Origin: Litoreibacter meonggei
GTDB taxonomy: Bacteria; Pseudomonadota; Alphaproteobacteria; Rhodobacterales; Rhodobacteraceae
Direction: 5' to 3'
DNA: 64,000 bases
Assembly: GCF_003663885.1 (NCBI RefSeq)
Contig: NZ_RCCE01000001.1
Location: 620,001 to 684,000, forward strand
Below the pieces are notes generated by a model. That model was not told the DNA's origin. It did not search any database and saw only the letters and a list, made by a program, of their open reading frames with translations. This document shows, piece by piece, positions 1 to 7,292 of this stretch (within the stretch, counting starts at the first letter, position 1; each line of letters starts with the position of its first letter). A program made the translations under genes and the position numbers.

Positions 1-827
1 CGAACCTCGATTTGACGGATACGCTCGCGCGAGACGTCATATTGCCCCGAAAGTTCCTCAAGGGTGATCGGCTTGTCTTGCAGCCGGCGCTGCACAAGGA
101 TGTCTTTTTCGCGGTCGTTCAGGACTTCCATCGCCTCCGCCAACAATTCACGACGTGTTTCCAACTCGTCCTTGGCCTCATAGTCGCCAGCTTGATCAGC
201 GTCCTCGTCCTCCAGCCAGTCCTGCCATTGCGTAGCACCCTCGCCATCGGCCGAGACCACAGCGTTCAGCGATGCATCCCCGCCCGACATGCGCCGGTTC
301 ATCGAGATTACTTCTTTCTCGGTGACGTTCAGGTCGTTGGCGATGCGGGCCACGTTTTCAGGGCGCAAATCGCCCTCTTCCAGCGCGCCGATGCGGTTCT
401 TGGCCTTGCGCAGGTTGAAGAACAGCTTCTTTTGCCCGCTGGTGGTGCCAAGTTTAACCATCGACCACGACCGCAGAACATATTCCTGAATGGATGCGCG
501 AATCCACCACATCGCGTAGGTCGCGAGGCGGAAGCCCTTTTCGGGGTCAAACTTCTTTACGGCTTGCATCAGGCCCACATTGGCCTCGGAAATCACTTCG
601 GCCACTGGCAGTCCATAGCCGCGATAGCCCATGGCGATCTTGGCTGCGAGGCGCAGGTGAGACGTCACCAATTGATGCGCAGCATCGGTGTCTTCGTCTT
701 CGACCCAACGCTTGGCCAGCATGTATTCCTCCTCAGGTTCCAGAAATGGAAACTTGCGGATTTCTTGCATGTAGCGGTTCAGGCCTTGCTCCGGGCTCGG
801 AGCTGGTAAACCAGTATAATTCGCCAT
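1..827 (-). CDS. rpoH: RNA polymerase heat-shock sigma factor RpoH (3' end cut by window)
   Basis: The minus strand reads open from an ATG at 827 to the window edge (275 codons), so the C-terminus is missing. The product is a sigma-70 family factor that directs core polymerase to heat-shock promoters. Region 2 is visible (residues GYGLPVAEVISEANVGLMQAVKKF, abbreviated here to GYGLPV...LMQAVKKF, then ATYAMWWIRASIQEYVL). The RpoH box QKKLFFNLR, which separates RpoH from RpoD/RpoS, follows, and region 4.2 ends in [11 protein letters not shown] at the edge. An AAGGGG ribosome-binding site lies 11-12 nt before the ATG. Rhodobacterales often carry two RpoH copies; I cannot say which one this is. 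Confidence 0.95.
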   Translation of the reverse strand, partial: MANYTGLPAPSPEQGLNRYMQEIRKFPFLEPEEEYMLAKRWVEDEDTDAAHQLVTSHLRLAAKIAMGYRGYGLPVAEVISEANVGLMQAVKKFDPEKGFRLATYAMWWIRASIQEYVLRSWSMVKLGTTSGQKKLFFNLRKAKNRIGALEEGDLRPENVARIANDLNVTEKEVISMNRRMSGGDASLNAVVSADGEGATQWQDWLEDEDADQAGDYEAKDELETRRELLAEAMEVLNDREKDILVQRRLQDKPITLEELSGQYDVSRERIRQIEV

Positions 828-869
828 TTCTTCGTGCCCCCCTTAAAAGGTTTGCCTATTCGGATATCG

Positions 870-898
870 AATATACGAGCAGGTTTCGCCCTGCTCAA
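870..898 (-). promoter_or_regulatory. Predicted rpoH promoter with inverted repeat in the spacer
   Basis: On the minus strand a TTGAGC box (893-898) and a TATATT box (870-875) are exactly 17 bp apart, 43 bp upstream of the rpoH start codon. The spacer overlaps a perfect 7-bp inverted repeat, GAGCAGG/CCTGCTC with a 6-nt centre (877-896). The CTTG at the -35 also resembles alphaproteobacterial sigma-32 promoters, so autoregulation is possible. The repeat could be an operator or an RNA hairpin. Confidence 0.5.
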
Positions 899-1006
899 GC
901 TTTTGGTGCGCACATACGCTGTGCGGGTTACTTATGATTTAATGTAGGAACTCGGGTTTGGTTCCAAAAGGGGTATGTTACGAGTATTCACATAAATGTC
1001 AGTGAA

Positions 1007-2029
1007 TCAGCCCAATTCCTTCAAAAGCGCGTGAAAATCGGGCGGCAAAGGCGCTTCAAACCGCAACATTTCGTGCGAAACGGGGTGTGAAAACCCAAGT
1101 GTAGCGGCATGAAGCGCCTGACGTGGGAACGCCCGAATGGCCTCTTGCGCCGCTTCCGGCAGGGCATTTTTGGCCAGCTTCCGCCGCCCGCCATAGACCG
1201 GATCACCCACAAGTGAATGCCCCACATGGGCCATATGTACCCTGATCTGATGCGTGCGCCCCGTTTCCAGCCAGCATTCCAGCAAGGACACTACCGCAGG
1301 CGTGCCGAACCGCTCCAGCACCCGCGCGCGGGTGATCGCATGGCGGCCCGCGTTTTTGACCACAGCCTGACGCTGACGGTCGGTTTTATGGCGCGCAAGG
1401 TTGGCAATCACCCGCAGGATGTTCCCCTGCTCGAACGCCACCCCCGGTAGCCCGTTGATCCGCGGGTCAGAGGCTTCGGGCACGCCATACACCAGCGCGT
1501 TATAGCGCCGCTCCACCGTGTGCTTCTCGAACTGCTTGGCCAGCCCCTGATGCGCGATATCGGTCTTTGCAACTACCAGCAGGCCGGACGTTTCCTTGTC
1601 GATGCGATGCACAATGCCCGGACGCTTCTCCCCACCGATCCCAGACAGGCTGTTGGCGCAGTGATGCAAAAGCGCGTTCACCAGCGTACCATTGGGCGAT
1701 CCGGGGGCCGGATGCACCACCATCCCCGCCGGCTTGTTCACCACGATCAGCGCGTCATCCTCAAAGATCACATCAAGTGGAATATCTTCGGCCACCGTGT
1801 CATAATCCACCGCCTCCCCAATGGTCACCATCCACACCTGACCTTGTTGGGACTTGGTCTTCGGCTCCGTCACCACGGTTCCATCCAAGGACACAGCCCC
1901 CTGCTCGATCAGTTTGACCAAGCGCGATCGGCTGAGCTGCGCCTCCACTGGTGCAAACAAGGCCAATGCCTTATCAAGACGCGCAGGCGGGGCGTCAGTG
2001 ATCTCGACCGCGATAGTTTGAGGCGACAT
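1007..2029 (-). CDS. rluD: 23S rRNA pseudouridine synthase, RluA/RluD family
   Basis: A 340-residue protein. It has an N-terminal S4-like RNA-binding region (RLDKALA..., SRSRLVKLIEQGAVSLDG) and the RluA/RluD catalytic signature HRIDKETSGLLVVAK containing the nucleophilic Asp. The family isomerises uridines in the helix 69 region of 23S rRNA (RluD) or related sites. The reading frame stays open further upstream to 2152, but that extension overlaps the divergent membrane-protein gene, and the ATG at 2029 gives a protein of normal length. The two genes share a CATG: their start codons overlap head to head. RluD rather than RluC is chosen from length and motif; the exact target is not provable from sequence. 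Confidence 0.88.
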   Translation of the reverse strand: MSPQTIAVEITDAPPARLDKALALFAPVEAQLSRSRLVKLIEQGAVSLDGTVVTEPKTKSQQGQVWMVTIGEAVDYDTVAEDIPLDVIFEDDALIVVNKPAGMVVHPAPGSPNGTLVNALLHHCANSLSGIGGEKRPGIVHRIDKETSGLLVVAKTDIAHQGLAKQFEKHTVERRYNALVYGVPEASDPRINGLPGVAFEQGNILRVIANLARHKTDRQRQAVVKNAGRHAITRARVLERFGTPAVVSLLECWLETGRTHQIRVHMAHVGHSLVGDPVYGGRRKLAKNALPEAAQEAIRAFPRQALHAATLGFSHPVSHEMLRFEAPLPPDFHALLKELG

Positions 2030-2342
2030 GGACAGTGATCCCGAATTTCCGGCGGAAGAGCCCGCCAACCTGAAGTTTCTGCGACGGCTGGTAACAACCC
2101 TGACCGCAACGATGATTGTGGGCCTTGTAGTGATGATTACACTGGTTGTCATCCGCTTGAACGGTGCAACACCACAGCTTGCTTTGCCCGATTATCTCAC
2201 CCTGCCCGACGGCACCCGCGCGACCGCCTTCACGCAGACCCCGAACTGGTACGCAGTGGTGACTGACGATGATAAAATTCTCATCTTCAACCGCGACAGC
2301 GGGGAGCTAACACAGGAAATTTCCGTTAATTCACGCCCGTGA
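2028..2342 (+). CDS. Small single-pass membrane protein, DUF6476-type
   Basis: A 104-residue protein with a short acidic N-terminus, one strong transmembrane helix (residues about 20-42, TTLTATMIVGLVVMITLVVI) and a soluble tail containing an NWYAVVTDD...ILIFNRDSGEL segment, probably periplasmic. It matches my memory of DUF6476, a Rhodobacteraceae family found next to rluD; no function is known. Its ATG at 2028 overlaps the rluD ATG on the other strand, so the promoter of each gene must lie inside the other gene or the transcripts must be leaderless. Confidence 0.75.
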   Translation: MDSDPEFPAEEPANLKFLRRLVTTLTATMIVGLVVMITLVVIRLNGATPQLALPDYLTLPDGTRATAFTQTPNWYAVVTDDDKILIFNRDSGELTQEISVNSRP

Positions 2343-2463
2343 ATAAACCGTTCATTGCTCCAAACCCTTGAAAACAAGGCAGATCAAATGATTGCCAGAC
2401 CGAACTCCGAGGCGCATGCTTGAGGGGCATTTTACGCATTGAATTGAATACTCGGGTTTTGAC

Positions 2464-3945
2464 ATGGAAGATATCTGGCAGCTCTCCGCCGCCAGCGATG
2501 CCTCCGCGGACCGTACCGCCAACGTAGATCAAACGGGCACGGTTGATGTAATTTCGGACTTGGCACCGCTCGACGCACAGACAGACACAACTCAACGCAA
2601 GTCGGTCCCTGACGCACTGCGTGCGCAATTGTTCGGTCCGATAGGTCAGGGCTCACCAGCGACCTTTGCCATTCTGGACGCTGCGAAAATTCCAAACCTG
2701 CCGGAGATTTTGGCAAGCACAGAGTTGGAGCATCAGTGCCTTTTTACCGGCGACGCATTAGAAGAGTTGGGTCACGTCGCCCCGTGGATTGTCGCCCTTG
2801 AGGACGACGACACCTTTACCCGCAGCCTGTTCACGCTCACCGACCCGCCCAGCCCGTGGACACATTGGGCCAAGGACGCGGGCATTTATCTGCGCTCGAC
2901 CGCGCCGCTAACAGCCCTGCACGCCCATTTTCGCAAGTTCACCAAGGTGCGTATGGACGGCGTGCCCGAAGGTGACCGTGCCGAATGGCAGTATTTCCGC
3001 TTCTACGAGCCTGAGCAGGCCGCGCTCTACTTCAACGCAATCCGTGCTTGGCCCGATCGCATGGTGCAGTTCTACAGGCTGCCTGACGGCATTTTGGTGG
3101 ACCGGATCATCGCGGTTTCGTCCATTGCGAATACCGCCCATATCTTCGCCCCGGATCCCGCCAACATGCCACAAACGCGGCCACATGCCTTTGTTTTCCA
3201 AGCCCGCGACGCACAGATATTCACCTCCGCCCGCCGACCCCGTTTCCGCCAAGAACTGGCCGAATGGCTGCTGCGTATGGATGAGCCGCGGTTCAAACCC
3301 TTCTCTGATGAACAGCTTTACGCGCTGGTGGATCACGGGTTGCGTGAGGGCGACGCTTACAAATTCACCTTCAAGGAAGAATACGTCTACCTGATCAACA
3401 TGATGACCTATTTTGGCGGTTGGTTTCACAAATCCGGCCGTATGCCGGACATCTCCCGCATTCTGGTCGAGGACGCGCAGGGCCGCCAGCCCAACCTGAA
3501 AAAGCAGTTTCCAAAGACCTTTACGGCCCTCTACGGCAACGCCCGCCAAACCTATGCCGGATGGGCCGTGCTTTTCGGCCGCATGGAGGCACATCTGCAA
3601 AAACGCGGCGGCTGGCAAGGTTTTACCCCCAACGCCGCCCGTCGATTGATCGCATCAGGTACACGCCATTTGGGTGACGAGGATCGCACACGGCTCGACG
3701 TTTTCCTGAGCCGCGTCGAGTTAGATTGTGATCAACGCCATATCCTTAGCCCAGCGGCGCGCGGCATCTCGCTGCTCTTGTCCTACATGATGGGCCACGG
3801 CTTCTTCTCGGATCCGCTTTTCCCATGGGCCATCGAGATCGCAGCGGAGCATGACACATTGGAGGCCGCGCTCCCCGAGATTGGGGACTACGCCATGAAA
3901 CGTGGCCGCAAGATGCTCGCTGACTTCCAGAAAGGAGCAGCCTGA
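2464..3945 (+). CDS. DUF4123 domain protein, type VI effector chaperone-like
   Basis: A 493-residue soluble protein. Residues about 65-190 have the layout of DUF4123 (FAILDAAKIPNLPEIL, LFTGDALEELGHVAPWIV, HFRKFTKVR, EWQYFRFYEP), the domain of the Tap-1/TEC adaptors that load effectors onto VgrG spikes of type VI secretion systems. A long helical C-terminal part (about 270-490) is not recognised. The next gene starts within its stop codon, which fits translational coupling to a cargo. No vgrG, hcp, PAAR or tss gene is in the window, so the chaperone role is inferred. No strong ribosome-binding site precedes the ATG. The unassigned 2343-2463 stretch upstream holds no gene that I can see. Confidence 0.75.
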   Translation: MEDIWQLSAASDASADRTANVDQTGTVDVISDLAPLDAQTDTTQRKSVPDALRAQLFGPIGQGSPATFAILDAAKIPNLPEILASTELEHQCLFTGDALEELGHVAPWIVALEDDDTFTRSLFTLTDPPSPWTHWAKDAGIYLRSTAPLTALHAHFRKFTKVRMDGVPEGDRAEWQYFRFYEPEQAALYFNAIRAWPDRMVQFYRLPDGILVDRIIAVSSIANTAHIFAPDPANMPQTRPHAFVFQARDAQIFTSARRPRFRQELAEWLLRMDEPRFKPFSDEQLYALVDHGLREGDAYKFTFKEEYVYLINMMTYFGGWFHKSGRMPDISRILVEDAQGRQPNLKKQFPKTFTALYGNARQTYAGWAVLFGRMEAHLQKRGGWQGFTPNAARRLIASGTRHLGDEDRTRLDVFLSRVELDCDQRHILSPAARGISLLLSYMMGHGFFSDPLFPWAIEIAAEHDTLEAALPEIGDYAMKRGRKMLADFQKGAA

Positions 3946-4835
3946 TGTGTGGATGTAACGCCGACGACCCCGGCGAAGTACCAGGCAGCCCCCCCGGAGG
4001 CACAACAGGTGGTACGGGTCTTTGTTGCGCTTGTCCTGCCAGCGATACCATTAGCCAAAACGGCAACGGCACCTACTTCACCACTACGGACTATCCGATG
4101 CCGTCGATTGTGAACAAGTGCGAGATTGACATCGTCCGCACAGCTACTGATGGTACGGTGACGCTCACCAAGTCATTTGATCTCTCGACAGCGAATTTGG
4201 GGACAGCATTAACCGACACAGCAGCTAAGGCGACTGCGACCAGTGCCATTGCATCGGCTATGTCCAACTGGACAAGCGGCGCTTCCGCATACAAGGTAAA
4301 GATCGAGCAACCCGGGTGCGACCCGCAAGAACTGACCATGGTTTTCCGGTCTTCAATCGTGGCCAGCGGTGGCGATGTGGCTGTCACGGTGGATGGAAGT
4401 ACCCCCCCTCCTCGGCCCACATTTGTATCGGGCGGGGTGCGTATGACGATCTTCCTAAACGGCTCTGGAAGCGTGAGTTGGACAATGACGCATGAAGTGG
4501 GACATACCTTTGGTTTACCCGATGAATATGCTGAGATTTTAGGCGTTCCTATCGTCCCCCCACCGACGACGCCGGGTGCGCCAACTATAACTCCTCCAAG
4601 CGTTTCTCCTACGACGACCTATATTGGCGCACCACCGCAGGCTAATGTCACGTTCCCGCTGACCCCACGACGCGTTAGCCCACGACGCCCGACAAAATAC
4701 CTTTTCGACAACCCGTCGGTTATGGGACGAGATGGAAATACGACTTACCCGATGAACTTGTTCTTTTGGGTCGCGATCGAGGTTAAGAAAATATTGGCCG
4801 CAGAGGGGGCACCGTCCACTGTCACAATTGTTTAA
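3945..4835 (+). CDS. Putative zinc metalloprotease, candidate effector cargo
   Basis: A 296-residue protein without a signal peptide. It has a Gly/Pro/Cys-rich N-terminus (Cys at 2, 4, 27, 28 and 30), a beta-rich middle part, and a zinc-binding motif HExxHxxGxxD at residues 183-193 followed by EY. This is the metzincin-like form with Asp as third ligand. A Pro/Thr-rich stretch follows (about 200-250), then a candidate Met-turn (SVMG, M260). Base composition is less GC-rich than in the neighbours. The gene starts in the stop codon of the DUF4123 gene and overlaps the next lipoprotein gene by 8 bp. This arrangement suggests a chaperone-effector-immunity cassette. The family is not one I can name. 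Confidence 0.7.
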   Translation: MCGCNADDPGEVPGSPPGGTTGGTGLCCACPASDTISQNGNGTYFTTTDYPMPSIVNKCEIDIVRTATDGTVTLTKSFDLSTANLGTALTDTAAKATATSAIASAMSNWTSGASAYKVKIEQPGCDPQELTMVFRSSIVASGGDVAVTVDGSTPPPRPTFVSGGVRMTIFLNGSGSVSWTMTHEVGHTFGLPDEYAEILGVPIVPPPTTPGAPTITPPSVSPTTTYIGAPPQANVTFPLTPRRVSPRRPTKYLFDNPSVMGRDGNTTYPMNLFFWVAIEVKKILAAEGAPSTVTIV

Positions 4836-5445
4836 ACCCATCCTGAGCGCATTTGCATTGGCGCTTCTGTCCACGTCCTGCATGCCTGCCGAGGAGGCTC
4901 AAATGACTTCACCTTGTGATATCACCCCGACCCAAAACCAAGTGGTCAAGAAAGGCGCTTTGCAGATTGAGCTCTGGATCGCAAAGGAACTTTGTCTTGA
5001 GAGCAGTGGCCAGACCACAAACCTGAGCAGTGCCGCTCTGCATGTGCGTATCGTCAATACAGGGGCAAACGCAGTGCAATTGGTCGCCGCTGATCCTGAC
5101 GCTCTTTTTATTGCGAAGATTTGGGATGCAGACCAGCCGGCCTCCATGATCGAGTTGAGCCCGGGTCCAGAACCCGAGGATATCGCGACAGTTCAGGTTG
5201 AAATTGCGCCCGGCGGCGCTTGGGACAGCCGGCCGATTGAAAATTATATGAATGTCTTGGTGGCTGACATGCTGAAGGGCGCGCGGATTGACGGCTCGCC
5301 CTTGCCAGATGCGGCCAGGATGCGGCGCGTCTTCGGTGTGGAAGCCCTGTTCGCTGCAACCTTGAACTCGGGAACAGGTTTTGTTGCCTTTGAGCAAAAC
5401 CTCAAGGGGGTCGTGGAGATGGTTCAGGTACCCGCAGCCCAATAA
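4828..5445 (+). CDS. Lipoprotein, candidate immunity partner of the metalloprotease
   Basis: A 205-residue protein with a lipoprotein signal (MFKPILSAFALALLSTSC, lipobox STSC at 15-18). The mature part is probably periplasmic and mostly beta (ALHVRIVNTGANAVQL..., TVQVEIAPGGAWDS). Translation appears to start at a TTG lying 8 bp inside the metalloprotease gene, which indicates tight coupling. A periplasm-facing lipoprotein directly after a possible secreted protease would fit an immunity or inhibitor protein, but no homology supports this. It could also be an independent surface lipoprotein. Confidence 0.7.
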   Translation: MFKPILSAFALALLSTSCMPAEEAQMTSPCDITPTQNQVVKKGALQIELWIAKELCLESSGQTTNLSSAALHVRIVNTGANAVQLVAADPDALFIAKIWDADQPASMIELSPGPEPEDIATVQVEIAPGGAWDSRPIENYMNVLVADMLKGARIDGSPLPDAARMRRVFGVEALFAATLNSGTGFVAFEQNLKGVVEMVQVPAAQ

Positions 5446-5482
5446 CGCAGCTTGGTCGGTGTGCGGTTATGAAGTGGGAGGA

Positions 5483-5559
5483 TGGTACCGCCTCCCCGGC
5501 TTGAACGGGGGACCCCTGGTTCCACAAACCAGTGCTCTAACCAACTGAGCTAAGGCGGC
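5483..5559 (-). tRNA. tRNA-His (anticodon GTG)
   Basis: The 77-nt cloverleaf has a GCCGCCT/AGGCGGT acceptor stem, an AGCTCAGTTGGTTAGAGC D arm, an anticodon stem CTGGT/ACCAG with loop TTGTGGA (anticodon GTG), a T arm with GTTCAAG, and an encoded CCA. The first pair is G1:U72 and the discriminator is A73, with no encoded G-1 opposite a C73. This is the known alphaproteobacterial variant of tRNA-His. Its 3' end faces the DUF4123/metalloprotease/lipoprotein cassette. Confidence 0.95.
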
Positions 5560-5724
5560 ACACTTCGTGGGATTTACCCATAGGGGCGCACGATTGCAAG
5601 ACCGCTATGGCGATTAATTCCGCTTAAAGTGAAAGTTCGGACTCTTGCTCGACCCTGTCCTGCCCCCTTGCCTCACAGCCGCATCAGGGATACCTCAAGA
5701 CCCAGCCAAGGCAAAGAGGGTCCA

Positions 5725-5928
5725 ATGGGTATCAACAGCGAAAGCGAAATTGCGGGCAACCTGCAAATCGGTCCGACCACCGACGGCATGGTGCGCATCT
5801 ATGTCGAGGCGGACGGTATCGAGCTGCCGTTCGACTTTGATCCCGAAGAGGCCGAGGAAATCGCCGAGGAAATCCGCGCGGCCGCTCAGGGCGCCCGCGC
5901 GATGACTTCAAAAGGCAAGAAGCGTTAG
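5725..5928 (+). CDS. Small acidic protein, DUF6324-like
   Basis: A 67-residue soluble protein (MGINSESEIAGNLQIGPTTD...) rich in Asp and Glu, with an EEAEEIAEEIRAAAQ helix near the end. It resembles a small Rhodobacteraceae family that I recall as DUF6324, of unknown function. The ATG at 5725 is preceded by AGAGGG at good spacing; the longer frame from 5629 lacks such a site. Its TAG interlocks with the stop codon of the convergent VWA gene. Confidence 0.7.
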   Translation: MGINSESEIAGNLQIGPTTDGMVRIYVEADGIELPFDFDPEEAEEIAEEIRAAAQGARAMTSKGKKR

Positions 5929-7211
5929 TTCACGCAAACACCGTTGCGGTAGCTGCCCACCGTGCGCACCACCTTGGACGGGGCGGCCTCGATGCGCTTT
6001 CCGGATAGCTCCGAGCGCAGCACGCGGCTCACCAGATCAGACAGCGCGGTGACGCGGTAGCACGACACCGTAGGCTCCATATGGCCGTAGCCGACGCCAC
6101 TGTCGTCGGTCAGGAACATATACCGCCCGCCGGTCTGCACCGCCGCTTGACGCATCAGATATTCCGCCTCCGGCCCGACCCCACTGGCCCCCAGCCCGAA
6201 CACCTGCACGCCCTTCGCCGCAGCATTACGGGCCGCTTGCAGATACGCCTTTGCACGGTGGTCATGCTCCGGCGCGTCGGCCACATGGATCATCAACCGC
6301 TCGCCCTTGCCACTGCGCCACTGCATGCCAGCAGCCGACGCCAAAGCCCGTGCCGCCGCTTCGGGATAGTCGCCGCCGCCGCCCGCAGACTGCGCGCGCA
6401 GCCAGCCCTGCATCTGCGATTGCTTCTTGGTGAACCCGTAATTCTTCACTACATAGGCATCCCCGTCATCGCGGTAGACCACCAATCCATAGCGGATATC
6501 CACACCCGGAGCCGCCCGTTTGGCCTGACGCACGAGGCCCTTCAACTCTTTGGTCAGCCACGCCAATTCGTCCGCCATGGACCCGGTCGTGTCGACAACG
6601 AATGCCAAATCCAGAAAGTCCGGCGCCCACTCCCCGTTAAACGGAAGTTGCACCTGCGCGCGTTGCCCTGTCCTCAGCTGTTGCACCATCGGCGCGCCCT
6701 GCCCGTCAGGGATCGCGCGCAGCTCCACCTCGCGCAGACGCCCCGCCCCAAGGCTCGCCGGAAAGACCGAGATCATCCCGTCCACGCCGGAATAGCCCGA
6801 ATAAAACGGCTCCGCCGCACCGGGTTTGCGCAAGGTGACCCGCACGCCGGGGGCCGCTTTGCCATCCGCCCCGCGCAGCTGCGCCAATACCGGCGTCGCC
6901 AGATTTGCCATCGGCAGCTTCAAGTCCTTGCGGGACTTCGCTTGATAGCGGGCAAAGGCCGCCAGGTTCAGCGCGTCGTCGATGTCGCCCGCCGTGATCA
7001 CACCCCGCCGCGCAGCACCCTGATGGGACGGCACAGGAACCGGTAGCGGTCGTGGGGCAATCGTTGTGCTAACCTTCGCGCTTGGAGCGGCTTCCACGAC
7101 GACAATCGGCTCTTCTAAAACATCACCCGAATAACTGCTCGGCGCATCACAGGCGGCTAGAAATGTTGCGGCCAAAAGGGCCGCACGGGGGGCTGAAAAT
7201 ATCTTGGTCAT
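5925..7211 (-). CDS. VWA-domain lipoprotein
   Basis: A 428-residue protein with a lipoprotein signal (lipobox LAAC, Cys21) and a von Willebrand factor A domain over about 195-380. The metal-binding MIDAS motif is present as DTTGSM. A carboxypeptidase-regulatory-like segment (APGVRVTLRKPGAAEPFYSG) precedes the VWA domain. The location is predicted to be the periplasm or outer membrane, with a role in metal-dependent protein binding; the partner is unknown. The ATG at 7211 follows a GGAG site. It is transcribed away from the DUF6502 gene across an intergenic region with paired palindromes. Confidence 0.85.
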   Translation of the reverse strand: MTKIFSAPRAALLAATFLAACDAPSSYSGDVLEEPIVVVEAAPSAKVSTTIAPRPLPVPVPSHQGAARRGVITAGDIDDALNLAAFARYQAKSRKDLKLPMANLATPVLAQLRGADGKAAPGVRVTLRKPGAAEPFYSGYSGVDGMISVFPASLGAGRLREVELRAIPDGQGAPMVQQLRTGQRAQVQLPFNGEWAPDFLDLAFVVDTTGSMADELAWLTKELKGLVRQAKRAAPGVDIRYGLVVYRDDGDAYVVKNYGFTKKQSQMQGWLRAQSAGGGGDYPEAAARALASAAGMQWRSGKGERLMIHVADAPEHDHRAKAYLQAARNAAAKGVQVFGLGASGVGPEAEYLMRQAAVQTGGRYMFLTDDSGVGYGHMEPTVSCYRVTALSDLVSRVLRSELSGKRIEAAPSKVVRTVGSYRNGVCVN

Positions 7212-7227
7212 GGGGGTGCTCCATTTA

Positions 7228-7292
7228 ATGTGTATTTTGCACATATTTCAAATCCGCTTGCTCCCGTCAAGAAAAATGTGCATATTGCGCAT
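7228..7292. promoter_or_regulatory. Paired palindromic operators between VWA and DUF6502 genes
   Basis: Two 17-bp sites of the form ATGTGYA-N3-TGCRCAT occur: ATGTGTATTTTGCACAT (7228-7244) and ATGTGCATATTGCGCAT (7276-7292). Their centres are 48 bp apart. The second ends one base before the DUF6502 start codon, and the first lies 17 bp from the VWA start codon. The DUF6502 protein has an HTH-like N-terminus, so it is the obvious candidate to bind here and control both genes. Confidence 0.6.

Noticed and set aside
12-809. Long plus-strand open frame opposite rpoH
   Set aside because: The minus strand encodes an intact RpoH with its RpoH box; the plus frame is a shadow.
2343-2463. Possible attachment-site repeat of the tRNA-His 3' end at the far side of the effector-like cassette
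   Set aside because: I found no direct repeat of the tRNA 3' end in this gap, and there is no integrase gene.
5614-5627. TTAA...TTAA pair between tRNA-His and the DUF6324-like gene as a CtrA site
   Set aside because: The spacer is 6 nt, not 7.
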